Below are positions 28,347 to 37,648 of a stretch of DNA of 57,521 bases, in pieces; positions within the stretch are counted from its first letter, which is position 1, and each line of letters starts with the position of its first letter. The stretch comes from Levilactobacillus koreensis JCM 16448 (GTDB lineage: Bacteria > Bacillota > Bacilli > Lactobacillales > Lactobacillaceae): the NCBI RefSeq assembly GCF_001435525.1, contig NZ_AZDP01000123.1, positions 74,322 to 131,842 on the forward strand, given 5' to 3'. The notes under the pieces were generated by a model. It was not told the DNA's origin. It saw nothing but the letters and a program-made list of their open reading frames with translations, and did not search any database. The position numbers were made by a program, and so were the translations under genes.

Positions 28347-28380
28347 GCTTTCGGTTGTGATGACCGGGGGCTTTCTTTTT
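28347..28380 (+). terminator. probable terminator of clpB
   Basis: GGCTTTCGG pairs with CCGGGGGCT (several G-T pairs), followed by TTCTTTTT. Confidence 0.6.
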
Positions 28381-28404
28381 GGGGTGAAATTGAAGGTCGT
28401 GCTT

Positions 28405-28490
28405 GGGGCAGTCTTTGCCTCGAATCGGCGAACCGATTCTCAGTCGGGAGGTCTCCCCAGCAGGCGGAATCCCTGGCAGCTGTAGTGCAA
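28405..28490 (+). repeat. dispersed intergenic repeat family 1 copy before dnaE
   Basis: The core GCAGGCGGAATCCCTGGCAG then CTGTAGTGC is at 28460-28490. Upstream a TGGGG...CCCCA arm pair encloses the perfect hairpin GAATCGG-CGAA-CCGATTC, so this copy also sits beside a fold-back. Confidence 0.6.
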
Positions 28491-28587
28491 AATTTAGCGT
28501 TCCAGAACGCTTGTTCGTAATCCGAGTCGTGCGGCCTGTTTTCTGGTATAATAATGTCAAACTAACTGCGAGAAAGGAGTGCTGACC

Positions 28588-31500
28588 ATGTTTGTCCCGT
28601 TACAGGTCACGAGTACGTACAGCTTGTTACAGAGCAATAGCCGAATCGATGACCTCGTACAAACCGCCAAGGACCGGGGCTATCAGACCCTAGCCCTAAC
28701 GGATAAGAATGTGATGTATGGGATCGTGGCGTTTTACAACGCCTGTCAAAAAGCCGGTATCAAGCCACTACTGGGCCTGACCCTGTCCACTCAAGGCCTG
28801 ATCGATGCGACCCGGGAGCAAGAATGGCTCTTCATCGCGAGTGACTTTACGGGCTATCAGCAGCTCATGCAGCTGTCGACAGCCTATCAGGTTGCGGCAG
28901 CCCCCGTCAGCTTACAAGAACAGGCGCAGCACCTGAGTCACTTAAAGGTGATTGCCCCGTTAAATAGTGAGGTTCACCAGGCGCTGGCCGCGGGGGATGC
29001 ACCGGCCGCAACGCACGTGTTGACCCAGGTGCGGTCGCTGCTTGCCGCCGATAGTCTATTTGTCGGGACCAGTCCAGAACTGACGCCGACAACCCAGCAA
29101 CAACTACAAACTGTGGCGGACCAGTCTCAGGCAACGGTGGTGGCATTGGCACCGGTCGACTACCTTAATCGCGAGGACCATTTTGCCGTGACGGTCCTGC
29201 GGGCGATTGGTACGGGAGCGACCTTGACGGATACGGACGCCGCGCAACAGACCTTGGGGATACACTGGTTACGTCCCGCAGCCGAACAGGCGGAACTGTT
29301 CAATGCGGCGGGGTTGTCGGCGGCGGTGACTGCCGGGGAGCAACTCGCTGCCGGCACAGCGGTCACCTTGAAATTTCAACAACCACAACTGCCCCAATTT
29401 CCGACACCCGACCAGCAAGACTCACAGAGTTACTTAAAAGAGCTGTGTCAACGCGGGTTACAAGTACGTTTGCGGCAGAATCGGGTAACTGACGACGCGC
29501 CCTATCAGCAGCGCTTGGAGCGCGAGTTGGGGGTCATTCACCGGATGGGGTTTGACGATTATTTCTTGATCGTCTGGGATGTGATGAACTATGCTCACCG
29601 CGCCCATATTCAGACGGGACCAGGTCGGGGATCGGCCGCCGGGTCACTGGTCGCCTATGTGTTGGCGATTACGGAAGTGGACCCGCTGGCCTATGATCTG
29701 TTGTTTGAACGGTTCTTGAACGAAGAACGGGCGCAGATGCCCGATATTGACCTGGATATCCCGGATGATAAGCGTGAGCAAGTCCTGCAGTACGTTCACG
29801 ATAAATACGGGCATTCTCGAGTCGCTCAGATCATTACGTTTGGAACGCTGGCGGCTAAGGCGGCCTTGCGTGACGTGGGTCGGGTCCTGGGGATGGCCCC
29901 TTATGAAATGAGCGAGTGGAGTGCGGCAATCCCAAGTCAGTTGCACATCACGCTGCAAGCGGCCTACGACCAATCGCAAAAATTACGAAATCTAGTGGCC
30001 GATAGCGACCAAAATAAACTGCTATTTGATACAGCCAAGCGTCTGGAAGGCCTGCCACGTAACTACTCCACCCATGCGGCCGGAATCGTGTTGAGCCAGG
30101 GCTCTTTGCTCGACCTCGTTCCCTTGCAACCTGGGGGCACGGACCTGCTGATGACCCAGTACCCTAAGGATACCGTCGAAGCGGTCGGCCTGTTAAAGAT
30201 GGACTTTCTGGGACTCCGGAACCTGAGCATCCTGGCCAATGCCCTGGCGTTAGTTAAGAAGCAGACCGGACAAGCGCTCGACCTAAATCAGATCGACCTT
30301 AACGATGCGGCGACGCTGAAATTATTTGCTCAAGGGGAAACGAACGGGGTCTTTCAGTTCGAATCCACCGGGATCAAACGAGTCTTGCGGCAACTCCAAC
30401 CGGACAGTTTTGAGTTGGTCGCCGCCGTCAACGCCCTGTACCGGCCGGGGCCGATGGAAAATATCGACACCTTCATTCGGCGAAAGCACGGCCAAGAACA
30501 GGTCGACTACGCGGCACCAGCCCTGAAACCAATCTTAGGGCCGACGTACGGTGTGTTGGTCTACCAGGAACAAGTCATGCAAGTGGCCTCCGTCATGGGG
30601 GGCTTCACGTTAGGCCAAGCCGACTTGCTGCGGCGGGCCATGAGTAAGAAAAAGAAGCAGACCATGGATGCCATGCAGAAGCAATTCGTGAGTGGGGCCC
30701 AAAAGTTAGGGTACGCGCCAACGGTGGCCGAGCAGGTCTTTGCCTACATGGACCGGTTCGCCAATTACGGGTTCAACCGGTCACATGCGGTTGCCTACAG
30801 TAAGTTAGCCTTTCAGCTGGCTTATTTGAAGGCCCACTACCCCGGTCCGTTCTATGCGGCACTGCTCAACTCGGTGATCAATGTGCCGGTCAAGACCAAG
30901 ATGTATTTGACGGAGGCTAAACGCCACGGGGTCAACATCTTGCCCCCAGACATTAACCAGTCGAGTGCCTATTTTAATTTACGCGATAAGGCGATCATCT
31001 TTGGCCTGAGTTCCATCAAGGGGGTCCGGCGAGACTTTCTCAGAGAGCTCTTGGCCGACCGGCGAGCCAATGGACCGTATCGTGACCTCCACCAATTTCT
31101 GCAACGAATCGATGCTAAGTACCGCAAGGCCGACCTCCTAAATGCGTTGGTCTATGCCGGGGCGTTTGATCACTTTGGCTATAACCGAGCGGAGTTGATT
31201 GCGGCGTTGCCTGAGTTTCTAAGCACCGTCGAGCTTTCCGGGGACAACGTGGAACTTTTTGCGGCGTTAGCACCTAAGGTCACGCCGAAGCCCGACCTGG
31301 ACTTGATGACGAAGTTAACTCAGGAAGAAGCCGTGCTGGGGGCCTACTTATCGGGCCACCCGGTCGAACAGTACCGACCACTCGTGAAGAAACTTCACGC
31401 CCAACCGGTCAGCGACCTCGCCGTCGATGCGCGGGTCAGTGTCATTGTCTACGTGACCAAGATCCGGACGATTCGGACGAAGCGCGGTGAACCGATGGCG

Positions 31501-31938
31501 TTTGTGACCGGGAGTGATGAGACGGCCGAAATCAGTCTGACGATTTTCCCCAATCTGTATCGGCAGGCTAGCACGTGGTTGGCAACGGATCAAGTCATCG
31601 TGGTGCAGGGTAAGGTCGAACAACAGCGGGGCCTGCAGATCGTGGTCGACCGCATAACACCGGCGGCCCAGCTGCAACCTAGTGCCCCAGCGGCGTTACC
31701 CGAGGGGGCTCGCTGGTTCGTCCGGGTTGACGCGACCCACGATGAACGAACGATTGCGGCCAAACTCGGGCAATTTCTAACGGCTCACAGTGGTCCGGTA
31801 CCAGTGATCGTGTATCAACCCCAGACCGATCAGAAGCGGGTCCTGCCAAGGTCACAGTGGCTACGGGGGGATGCGCAGTTACAATCGGCTCTGGAAGAGC
31901 TAATGGGGAGCGGCAACATCGTTTTTCAAAATGGATAG
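28588..31938 (+). CDS. dnaE: DNA polymerase III subunit alpha (DnaE)
   Basis: This 1,116-aa C-family polymerase has an N-terminal PHP domain (MFVPLQVTSTYSLLQSNS). The polymerase core has GPGRGSAAGSLVAYVL and the catalytic aspartates in MPDIDLDIPDDKR near 390, and FANYGFNRSHAVAYSKLAFQ lies near 725. The C-terminal OB fold follows FVTGSDETAEISLTIFPN. In Firmicutes DnaE extends primers and PolC does bulk synthesis. I start at ATG 28588: AAAGGAG is 8 nt upstream, and the GTG at 28579 touches that site. Confidence 0.97.
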   Translation: MFVPLQVTSTYSLLQSNSRIDDLVQTAKDRGYQTLALTDKNVMYGIVAFYNACQKAGIKPLLGLTLSTQGLIDATREQEWLFIASDFTGYQQLMQLSTAYQVAAAPVSLQEQAQHLSHLKVIAPLNSEVHQALAAGDAPAATHVLTQVRSLLAADSLFVGTSPELTPTTQQQLQTVADQSQATVVALAPVDYLNREDHFAVTVLRAIGTGATLTDTDAAQQTLGIHWLRPAAEQAELFNAAGLSAAVTAGEQLAAGTAVTLKFQQPQLPQFPTPDQQDSQSYLKELCQRGLQVRLRQNRVTDDAPYQQRLERELGVIHRMGFDDYFLIVWDVMNYAHRAHIQTGPGRGSAAGSLVAYVLAITEVDPLAYDLLFERFLNEERAQMPDIDLDIPDDKREQVLQYVHDKYGHSRVAQIITFGTLAAKAALRDVGRVLGMAPYEMSEWSAAIPSQLHITLQAAYDQSQKLRNLVADSDQNKLLFDTAKRLEGLPRNYSTHAAGIVLSQGSLLDLVPLQPGGTDLLMTQYPKDTVEAVGLLKMDFLGLRNLSILANALALVKKQTGQALDLNQIDLNDAATLKLFAQGETNGVFQFESTGIKRVLRQLQPDSFELVAAVNALYRPGPMENIDTFIRRKHGQEQVDYAAPALKPILGPTYGVLVYQEQVMQVASVMGGFTLGQADLLRRAMSKKKKQTMDAMQKQFVSGAQKLGYAPTVAEQVFAYMDRFANYGFNRSHAVAYSKLAFQLAYLKAHYPGPFYAALLNSVINVPVKTKMYLTEAKRHGVNILPPDINQSSAYFNLRDKAIIFGLSSIKGVRRDFLRELLADRRANGPYRDLHQFLQRIDAKYRKADLLNALVYAGAFDHFGYNRAELIAALPEFLSTVELSGDNVELFAALAPKVTPKPDLDLMTKLTQEEAVLGAYLSGHPVEQYRPLVKKLHAQPVSDLAVDARVSVIVYVTKIRTIRTKRGEPMAFVTGSDETAEISLTIFPNLYRQASTWLATDQVIVVQGKVEQQRGLQIVVDRITPAAQLQPSAPAALPEGARWFVRVDATHDERTIAAKLGQFLTAHSGPVPVIVYQPQTDQKRVLPRSQWLRGDAQLQSALEELMGSGNIVFQNG

Positions 31939-32033
31939 ACCAATTTAGTCAAAAATACTTCTAGACTATTCATACTGGCGTTGGTATGATTATACCAATG
32001 ATTCAATATAATGACTTTGGAGGTATTTTTTTA

Positions 32034-32762
32034 ATGCAATTAACTGTGAAGATTTATTCCGATGGTGCGGAATTGTCCGCCATGAAAGATGTTGCTGCGA
32101 AGGGCTTGGTCGAGGGATTCACCACCAACCCAAGTTTGATGAAGGCGGCTGGGATCACCGACTACTTGGCTTTTGCTAAGGAAGCCGTTGCCACGTTCCC
32201 GGACCGGTCGATCAGTTTTGAGGTCTTTGGCAATACACCTGCGCGAATGCTGGCCGAAGCCAAGGTCTTAGCTGCCCTGGGCCCCAACGTTGCCGTTAAG
32301 GTTCCCGTGATCCGGGCCAACGGCGAAGACAACGCCGAAGTGATTCACCAACTGTCGACGGCGGGGGTCAAGGTCAACGTCACGGCCATCACCACGTTGA
32401 CGCAGGTCAAGCTTGCCGTGGATGCCTTGAATCCTGAGGTGGGCGGCATTGTGTCCGTCTTTGCGGGTCGCATCGCAGATACCGGGGTTAACCCGTTGCC
32501 AGTAATGACGCAGGCAGCGACCCTGTGTCACACTAAGCCTAACGTCGAATTGCTCTGGGCAAGTACCCGGGAGGTCTTCAACATCGTGCAGGCCGATCAG
32601 ACGGGCTGTGATATTATTACCGTGCCACCCAAGATCTTAGGCAAACTGAGCAAATTCGATACACCAGCCCTTCAAGTTTCGGTGGACACGGTCAAGACGT
32701 TTGATCACGATATTGCCGAACTCGGATTTACGATTCCAGTCGATTCAGTGTCGGCCGAGTAG
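32034..32762 (+). CDS. transaldolase / fructose-6-phosphate aldolase family protein
   Basis: This 242-aa class I aldolase barrel begins MQLTVKIYSDGAELSAMKD. It has GLVEGFTTNPSLMKAAG near 28 and the Schiff-base lysine in NVAVKVPVIRANGE near 86. Later motifs are ITTLTQVKLAVDA and IVSVFAGRIADTG. The length is nearer the short FSA/TalC group than full transaldolase. TTTGGAGG lies before ATG 32034, so the longer open frame from 31986 is not needed. It lies where pfkA stands in homofermentative relatives. It would shuffle sugar phosphates or cleave fructose-6-P. Confidence 0.85.
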   Translation: MQLTVKIYSDGAELSAMKDVAAKGLVEGFTTNPSLMKAAGITDYLAFAKEAVATFPDRSISFEVFGNTPARMLAEAKVLAALGPNVAVKVPVIRANGEDNAEVIHQLSTAGVKVNVTAITTLTQVKLAVDALNPEVGGIVSVFAGRIADTGVNPLPVMTQAATLCHTKPNVELLWASTREVFNIVQADQTGCDIITVPPKILGKLSKFDTPALQVSVDTVKTFDHDIAELGFTIPVDSVSAE

Positions 32763-32785
32763 TATATTTTTATTCTTAGCATAAT

Positions 32786-32814
32786 CTGTTAGTTATCGAA
32801 CTAGCAGGTTTTAA
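32786..32814 (+). terminator. weak terminator after the transaldolase gene
   Basis: CTGTTAGTT / AACTAGCAG stem with an ATCG loop, followed by GTTTTAAC. The T-run is short. Confidence 0.55.
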
Positions 32815-32839
32815 CTTTCCGGGAGACCCCGCGAGCGTA

Positions 32840-32853
32840 AGAAAACGCTTACT
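32840..32853 (+). promoter_or_regulatory. candidate cre (CcpA) site upstream of pyk
   Basis: AGAAAACGCTTACT matches the cre consensus core (GAAARCGCTTWC) with mismatches only at the ends. It is centred about 50 nt upstream of the proposed -35, the position from which CcpA usually activates. Activation of pyk by CcpA is known in other lactic acid bacteria; here it is an inference. Confidence 0.55.
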
Positions 32854-32896
32854 TTGATAATTTGTCCACAAAGTAGCGAAAAAGAGGGAAACATAG

Positions 32897-32925
32897 CAGA
32901 CATAAATTTTTAAAAGTGATAGAAT
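32897..32925 (+). promoter_or_regulatory. probable promoter of pyk
   Basis: CAGACA (32897-32902), 17-nt spacer, TAGAAT (32920-32925). The leader of about 90 nt ends in AAAGGAGAG before the ATG. Confidence 0.5.
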
Positions 32926-33023
32926 AATTTTGGAATCAAATTTGCGCCGAAACTTTTCGCTTGTCGATTTTTAGTTGAATCGATGAACAGTTTTGTGCCA
33001 ATTCTAAAGGAGAGATTTTTCTA

Positions 33024-34781
33024 ATGAAGAAAACCAAGATCGTAAGTACCCTTGGTCCTGCAAGTACTGACGTTGATACGATTGTTAAGTTGATCGAATC
33101 TGGCGCCAACATCTTCCGGTTCAACTTTTCACATGGTGACCATGAAGAACACTTAGGCCGGTTGGAAAATGTCCACAAGGCTGAAAAGATTACTGGTAAG
33201 ACCGTTGGTATCATGTTAGATACTAAGGGTGCCGAAATTCGGACCACTGTTGAAAAGGGCGGTAAGCTCAATTTCAAGACTGGTGACGTTTTCCGGATTT
33301 CCATGGACGATTCACTCGAAGGAACCAAGGAAAAGATTGCTGTTACTTACCCTGGCTTGTTCGATGACGTTCACGAAGGCGGCCACGTCTTATTCGATGA
33401 TGGTTTATTAGATACTGTTGTTGATAAGAAGGATGACGCAACTAAGGAATTAGTTGTTACTGTTCAAAACGACGGTGTATTGGGTTCTCGTAAGGGTGTT
33501 AACGCACCTGGTGTTTCCATCAACTTACCTGGGATCACTGAAAAAGACTCCGATGACATTCGCTTTGGTTTGGACCACGAAATCAACTTCATCGCTGCTT
33601 CATTCGTTCGGAAGCCACAAGATGTCATGGACATCCGTGAACTCCTCGAAGAAAAGCACATGGAACACGTTCAAATCTTCCCTAAGATCGAATCTCAAGA
33701 AGGTATCAACAACTTTGATGACATCATCAAGGTTTCCGATGGTTTAATGGTTGCTCGTGGTGACATGGGTGTTGAAATTCCAACGGAAAACGTGCCTTTG
33801 GTACAAAAGGCTTTGATCAAGAAGTGCAACCACTTAGGCAAGCCAGTTATCACGGCTACTCAAATGTTGGACTCCATGCAAGAAAACCCACGTCCTACTC
33901 GTGCCGAAGCATCTGACGTTGCTAACGCCGTCTTTGATGGTACTGACGCAACCATGCTCTCTGGTGAAAGTGCTAACGGTGAATACCCAGTAGAATCCGT
34001 TGCAACTATGAACCGGATCGACATCAAGGCTGAAAATGCTTTGAAGGACTTTGGTCGTGACAACTTGAACTTCGATAACGGTGACGTTACTGAATCTATC
34101 GGTGCTTCCGTTGCTCGTGTTGCTAACGAATTGGGCGTTAAGACCATCGTTGCCGCAACTGAAAGTGGCTACACCGCTAAGATGATTTCTAAGTACCGGC
34201 CAGATGCTGATATCTTAGCTGTTACCTTTGACGACCGGACCCGTCGTGGTTTGATGGTCAACTGGGGTGTTTACCCAATCGTTACCGAAAAGCCTTCAAA
34301 CACTGATGAAATGTTTGATTTAGCAGCTGCTAAGGCTGTTGAAACTGGTTTGGCCAAGGAAGGCGACCTGATCTTGATCACCGCTGGTGTACCAGTTGGC
34401 GAACGTGGGACGACTAACTTGATGAAGATCCAGTTAATCGGCTCAAAGTTAGTTCAAGGCCAAGGCGTCGGTGACGACACCGTTATCGGTAAGGCAATCA
34501 TTGCCAACACCGCTGCCGAAGCTAACGCTAAAGTCGTTGAAGGTGGTATCTTGATTGCTAAGAACACCGACAAAGACTACTTGCCAGCTATCGAAAAGTC
34601 TAGCGCCGTTATCGTTGAAAACGGTGGGTTGACTTCTCATGCTGCTGTTGTTGGGATTTCCATGGGGATTCCTGTTATCGTTGGTGCCGTTGGCGCTAGC
34701 GACAAGATCTCCGATGGCGAATTGATTACTGTTGACTCACGTCGCGGTATCGTTTACCACGGTGCTTCCAACGCGCTTTAA
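33024..34781 (+). CDS. pyk: pyruvate kinase
   Basis: This 585-aa enzyme makes pyruvate and ATP from PEP. It starts KKTKIVSTLGPAS. The active-site segment is QIFPKIESQEGINNFD near 215, then LMVARGDMGVEIP near 240 and the ITATQMLDSM helix. The C-terminal 100 aa are an added PEP-utilising-type domain (GGLTSHAAVVGISMGIPVIV), normal for Bacillus/Lactobacillus enzymes. Codons are strikingly uniform (GTT, GCT, GGT), a mark of high expression compared with neighbours. It has its own promoter, a cre-like site and a strong terminator. Confidence 0.97.
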   Translation: MKKTKIVSTLGPASTDVDTIVKLIESGANIFRFNFSHGDHEEHLGRLENVHKAEKITGKTVGIMLDTKGAEIRTTVEKGGKLNFKTGDVFRISMDDSLEGTKEKIAVTYPGLFDDVHEGGHVLFDDGLLDTVVDKKDDATKELVVTVQNDGVLGSRKGVNAPGVSINLPGITEKDSDDIRFGLDHEINFIAASFVRKPQDVMDIRELLEEKHMEHVQIFPKIESQEGINNFDDIIKVSDGLMVARGDMGVEIPTENVPLVQKALIKKCNHLGKPVITATQMLDSMQENPRPTRAEASDVANAVFDGTDATMLSGESANGEYPVESVATMNRIDIKAENALKDFGRDNLNFDNGDVTESIGASVARVANELGVKTIVAATESGYTAKMISKYRPDADILAVTFDDRTRRGLMVNWGVYPIVTEKPSNTDEMFDLAAAKAVETGLAKEGDLILITAGVPVGERGTTNLMKIQLIGSKLVQGQGVGDDTVIGKAIIANTAAEANAKVVEGGILIAKNTDKDYLPAIEKSSAVIVENGGLTSHAAVVGISMGIPVIVGAVGASDKISDGELITVDSRRGIVYHGASNAL

Positions 34782-34803
34782 TAAGAGATAAACCTGTTAT
34801 GAA

Positions 34804-34834
34804 AAACGGACCCTCTGTCGGGGGTCCGTTTTTT
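34804..34834 (+). terminator. terminator of pyk
   Basis: ACGGACCC / GGGTCCGT stem with a short loop, then six Ts. Confidence 0.93.
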
Positions 34835-34835
34835 G

Positions 34836-35428
34836 CTGTCTTTTAAGATGGTGTGGCGTGGTTTTGGCAAACTTGAATTGCAATCACGGTGTAGTCTGTG
34901 CCATATTAATGATTGATCAGTCTAAAGAATACTGGACTGATTATCACGAGCTGTCTCCAATAATTTCTGGGCTAAGGGTGATGAGTGACCCGGAAACTAT
35001 TTCTATGGTCTACCCTCAACGACGATACTAGAATTTTTCTACGGCCTATAATTGGAGCAGGTCGTAAACTGATTTGCGACGGCACATACTATTAGCAGGC
35101 GAATATACTGAGTTACTCCTGATGGGTGTCTGGAAGGCTGCAAAATGTTATCCCTAAAGTTATTATGGATGCATACCTTGAAGTTCGAAACACTTTGGGG
35201 CTTAACGTTTAATTGTTGCAGAGCACAATGTGAGCCGGAGGACACCAGGCGGAATCCCTGGTAGCCGGAGTGCGGCCATTTACACGGATATAACCATTCT
35301 GATTCTTAAAGGTTTTGAATTAAGCAATTTTGTCGGATTTAAGCTCGCTAGTTGGACCGTTTCCGTGTAAAATATAAACTAGACACTTTTGGACGGTAAA
35401 CTGGGAAACCAGTAGAATTGAGGAGATT
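34836..35428. other. long intergenic region between pyk and the cvfB operon
   Basis: About 590 nt without a credible coding frame on either strand. I see an ATCAGTC/GACTGAT hairpin (about 34917-34943) and one family-1 repeat copy (35232-35278). Near the end, AT-rich sequence (GTAAAATATAAAC) is a likely promoter for the cvfB gene. Confidence 0.5.
35232..35278 (+). repeat. dispersed intergenic repeat family 1 copy before cvfB
   Basis: ACCAGGCGGAATCCCTGGTA then GCCGGAGTGCGGCCA. Here ACCAGG/CCTGGT form a perfect 6-bp hairpin around CGGAATC, flanked by CCGG repeats. Confidence 0.6.
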
Positions 35429-36331
35429 ATGGAAGAACTATTAGGCCGCATCATCGCGGGAAAAGTTACCGATGAAAATGAACAGGATTATTTTGTACAA
35501 GTTGACGGGACGACCTTTCGGCTTGACAAGGCTGAAATTGAAAAACCACTGAAGCTAGGCGCCACGTTTAAGGGATTTGCGTACGAAAATGAGGGTCATG
35601 ATCTACAGATTACGCGAAACGCCCCTCAAGTACAGGTCGACCACTACGGTTTTGGGACCGTTGTTCGGACCCAACGGACGCTGGGTGTCTTTGTCAATAT
35701 CGGTTTGCCCAACAAGGACGTTGTGGTGTCATTGGATGACCTTCCAGATATGATGGAACTCTGGCCACAGCAAGGCGACCGCTTGCTGATTGCCCTGCGT
35801 GAAGACGCCAAGCAACGGTTGTGGGGGGTCTTAGCTGATGGTGAAGTCTACCAGGCTATCGCGCAGCCCGCTAAGAAGCACATGCAAAACGCTAACGTCA
35901 TTGCGACGGCCTATCAATTGAAATTGGTTGGGACGCGGGTCATGACGGATCATTACGAATTAGGCTTCATTCACCCGTCCGAACGGGAAACGGAACCCCG
36001 GTTAGGTGAGGAGCTACATGCTCGGGTCATCGGTGTTAGAGATGATGGCACGCTGAACCTATCGTTGCGGCCGCGGACCTATGAGGCCATCGATGACGAT
36101 GCAGCCATGCTCTATGCAGCATTACAACATTCCGAAGATGGTCATTTGGACTTTAGCGATAAATCCGATCCAGCGGCCATCAAGGCTTACTTTGGGATCA
36201 GCAAGGGGCAATTCAAGCGGGCGATTGGTCATTTACTAAAAGATCGTCAGATTACGCAGCATGATGGTCAACTCTGGTTGGTCAGTGCTGAAGCGCAGCC
36301 CGAGACGGATTCAACGTCGACCGAAGAGTAG
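35429..36331 (+). CDS. cvfB: CvfB-type S1 RNA-binding protein
   Basis: This 300-aa protein is of the YitL/CvfB family: several S1-like OB folds (residues 1-65, FGTVVRTQRTLGVFVNIG near 75 and a third near 145-215) followed by a C-terminal winged helix (FGISKGQFKRAIGHLLKDRQ). In Staphylococcus CvfB binds RNA and affects virulence gene expression; its role in lactobacilli is open. It leads the operon, 11 nt before xerD. Confidence 0.9.
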   Translation: MEELLGRIIAGKVTDENEQDYFVQVDGTTFRLDKAEIEKPLKLGATFKGFAYENEGHDLQITRNAPQVQVDHYGFGTVVRTQRTLGVFVNIGLPNKDVVVSLDDLPDMMELWPQQGDRLLIALREDAKQRLWGVLADGEVYQAIAQPAKKHMQNANVIATAYQLKLVGTRVMTDHYELGFIHPSERETEPRLGEELHARVIGVRDDGTLNLSLRPRTYEAIDDDAAMLYAALQHSEDGHLDFSDKSDPAAIKAYFGISKGQFKRAIGHLLKDRQITQHDGQLWLVSAEAQPETDSTSTEE

Positions 36332-36342
36332 GAGGCCTGACC

Positions 36343-37239
36343 ATGACCGTATTAGAGGATCAAACGGCGGACTTTGCCCACTACCTGACCGTGGAGCAGG
36401 GATTAGCTGTTAATTCGGTCACGAGTTATACCCAGGAGTTACACAACTTCAACCAGTATCTGACGGGTAAGGGCATTACGGATTTTAAACTGGTGGACCG
36501 GCTGCAACTGATGGCTTATCTGAGTGACCTGACCGCGGCGGGAAAGTCGCGTAATTCGGTGATCCATGCCGTTTCTGCGCTCCGAAAATTCTATCGCTAC
36601 TTGGTGCAAACGCATCAATTGACGGTCAATCCCATGGCAAACATTGCGGCGCCTAAGCACGCGGAACACCTGCCCGCCGTTTTGACGGTGGCGGAAGTGG
36701 ATCGTTTGTTGGCGACACCGGATACGACCACGAAGTATGGCCTTAGAGATCGGGCCATCCTAGAGGTGATGTACGCCACTGGCTTACGGGTCAGTGAACT
36801 GGTCCACCTCAAACTGGCCGACCTGCACTTAGAGATGGGCCTGATCCAGACGCTGGGTAAGGGCGATAAGGAACGTATCATTCCCATTGGCGACGTGGCC
36901 ACCGACTGGATCAATCAGTATCTGCAGACGAGTCGGCCGGCCCTACTGAAGCAGCGGACGAGTCCGTATCTCTTTCTAAACGGTCACGGTGGTGGGTTGA
37001 GCCGCCAAGCAATTTGGCAAAAAATCAAGAAGTACGTGGCGTTGACGGGAATTCAAAAGGACGTGACGCCCCACACCCTGCGCCACTCGTTTGCGACCCA
37101 CATTTTAGAAAATGGGGCCGACTTGCGGGTGGTGCAGGAACTGTTGGGGCACGCGGACATTACCACAACGCAAATCTACACGCACATTTCAAAGAAACGC
37201 TTAAAAAATGTTTATGATCAGTATCACCCTCGCGCCTAA
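36343..37239 (+). CDS. xerD: site-specific tyrosine recombinase XerD
   Basis: This 298-aa recombinase acts with its XerC/XerS partner at dif to resolve chromosome dimers. The N-terminal SAM-like core-binding domain is followed by the catalytic set: Arg in ATGLRVSELVHL near 147, Lys in GKGDKERIIP near 173, His-x-x-Arg in HTLRHSFATH near 244, His in LLGHADITTTQ near 269 and Tyr in IYTHISK near 279. It lies in the cvfB-xerD-ribT-scpAB order of the Firmicutes. AGGAGG precedes the ATG. Confidence 0.95.
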   Translation: MTVLEDQTADFAHYLTVEQGLAVNSVTSYTQELHNFNQYLTGKGITDFKLVDRLQLMAYLSDLTAAGKSRNSVIHAVSALRKFYRYLVQTHQLTVNPMANIAAPKHAEHLPAVLTVAEVDRLLATPDTTTKYGLRDRAILEVMYATGLRVSELVHLKLADLHLEMGLIQTLGKGDKERIIPIGDVATDWINQYLQTSRPALLKQRTSPYLFLNGHGGGLSRQAIWQKIKKYVALTGIQKDVTPHTLRHSFATHILENGADLRVVQELLGHADITTTQIYTHISKKRLKNVYDQYHPRA

Positions 37240-37273
37240 GTGGGCCAGAGGGACGGTGAACGGAGGCAGACGC

Positions 37274-37648
37274 ATGTTATTGAAATACCGATCAGATTAT
37301 CAAAAAATCGCGATGGGCCTGTTGAGCCTACTTCCGAGCTTTAAGGACTGGGACCGACTCCAACGTGAGCTGGCTTGGTATCAAGGTGGGGACGATCGGA
37401 CCCTGTACCTGTGGAAAGATGAACACGATGACTTTGCCGGTGCCGTGGGGACCGAAACGCAGGGCGATTACTTAATTGTTCGACTGATCACACTGATGCC
37501 AGACAAACAGTCGCCACTGAACAATCGGCGAATGCTGGATCAGTTGGCCACAGCAACGTCTAAGAAACGTTTAATGGGGACCTTAACTACGGCAAAAACG
37601 GTTGCGGACTGGGAGTATCAGCATGGACAAAAACAAAACAACGACTGA
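37274..37648 (+). CDS. ribT: RibT-type protein (GNAT-like fold)
   Basis: This 124-aa protein matches RibT of riboflavin loci (MLLKYRSDYQKIAMGLLSLL, LYLWKDEHDDFAGAVG, YLIVRLITLMP). It is annotated as a reductase or acetyltransferase-like protein, but its biochemical role is unproven. ATG 37274 has GGAGG upstream. The frame reaching back to 37208 would overlap xerD needlessly. It overlaps scpA by 26 nt, a conserved neighbourhood. Confidence 0.82.
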   Translation: MLLKYRSDYQKIAMGLLSLLPSFKDWDRLQRELAWYQGGDDRTLYLWKDEHDDFAGAVGTETQGDYLIVRLITLMPDKQSPLNNRRMLDQLATATSKKRLMGTLTTAKTVADWEYQHGQKQNND

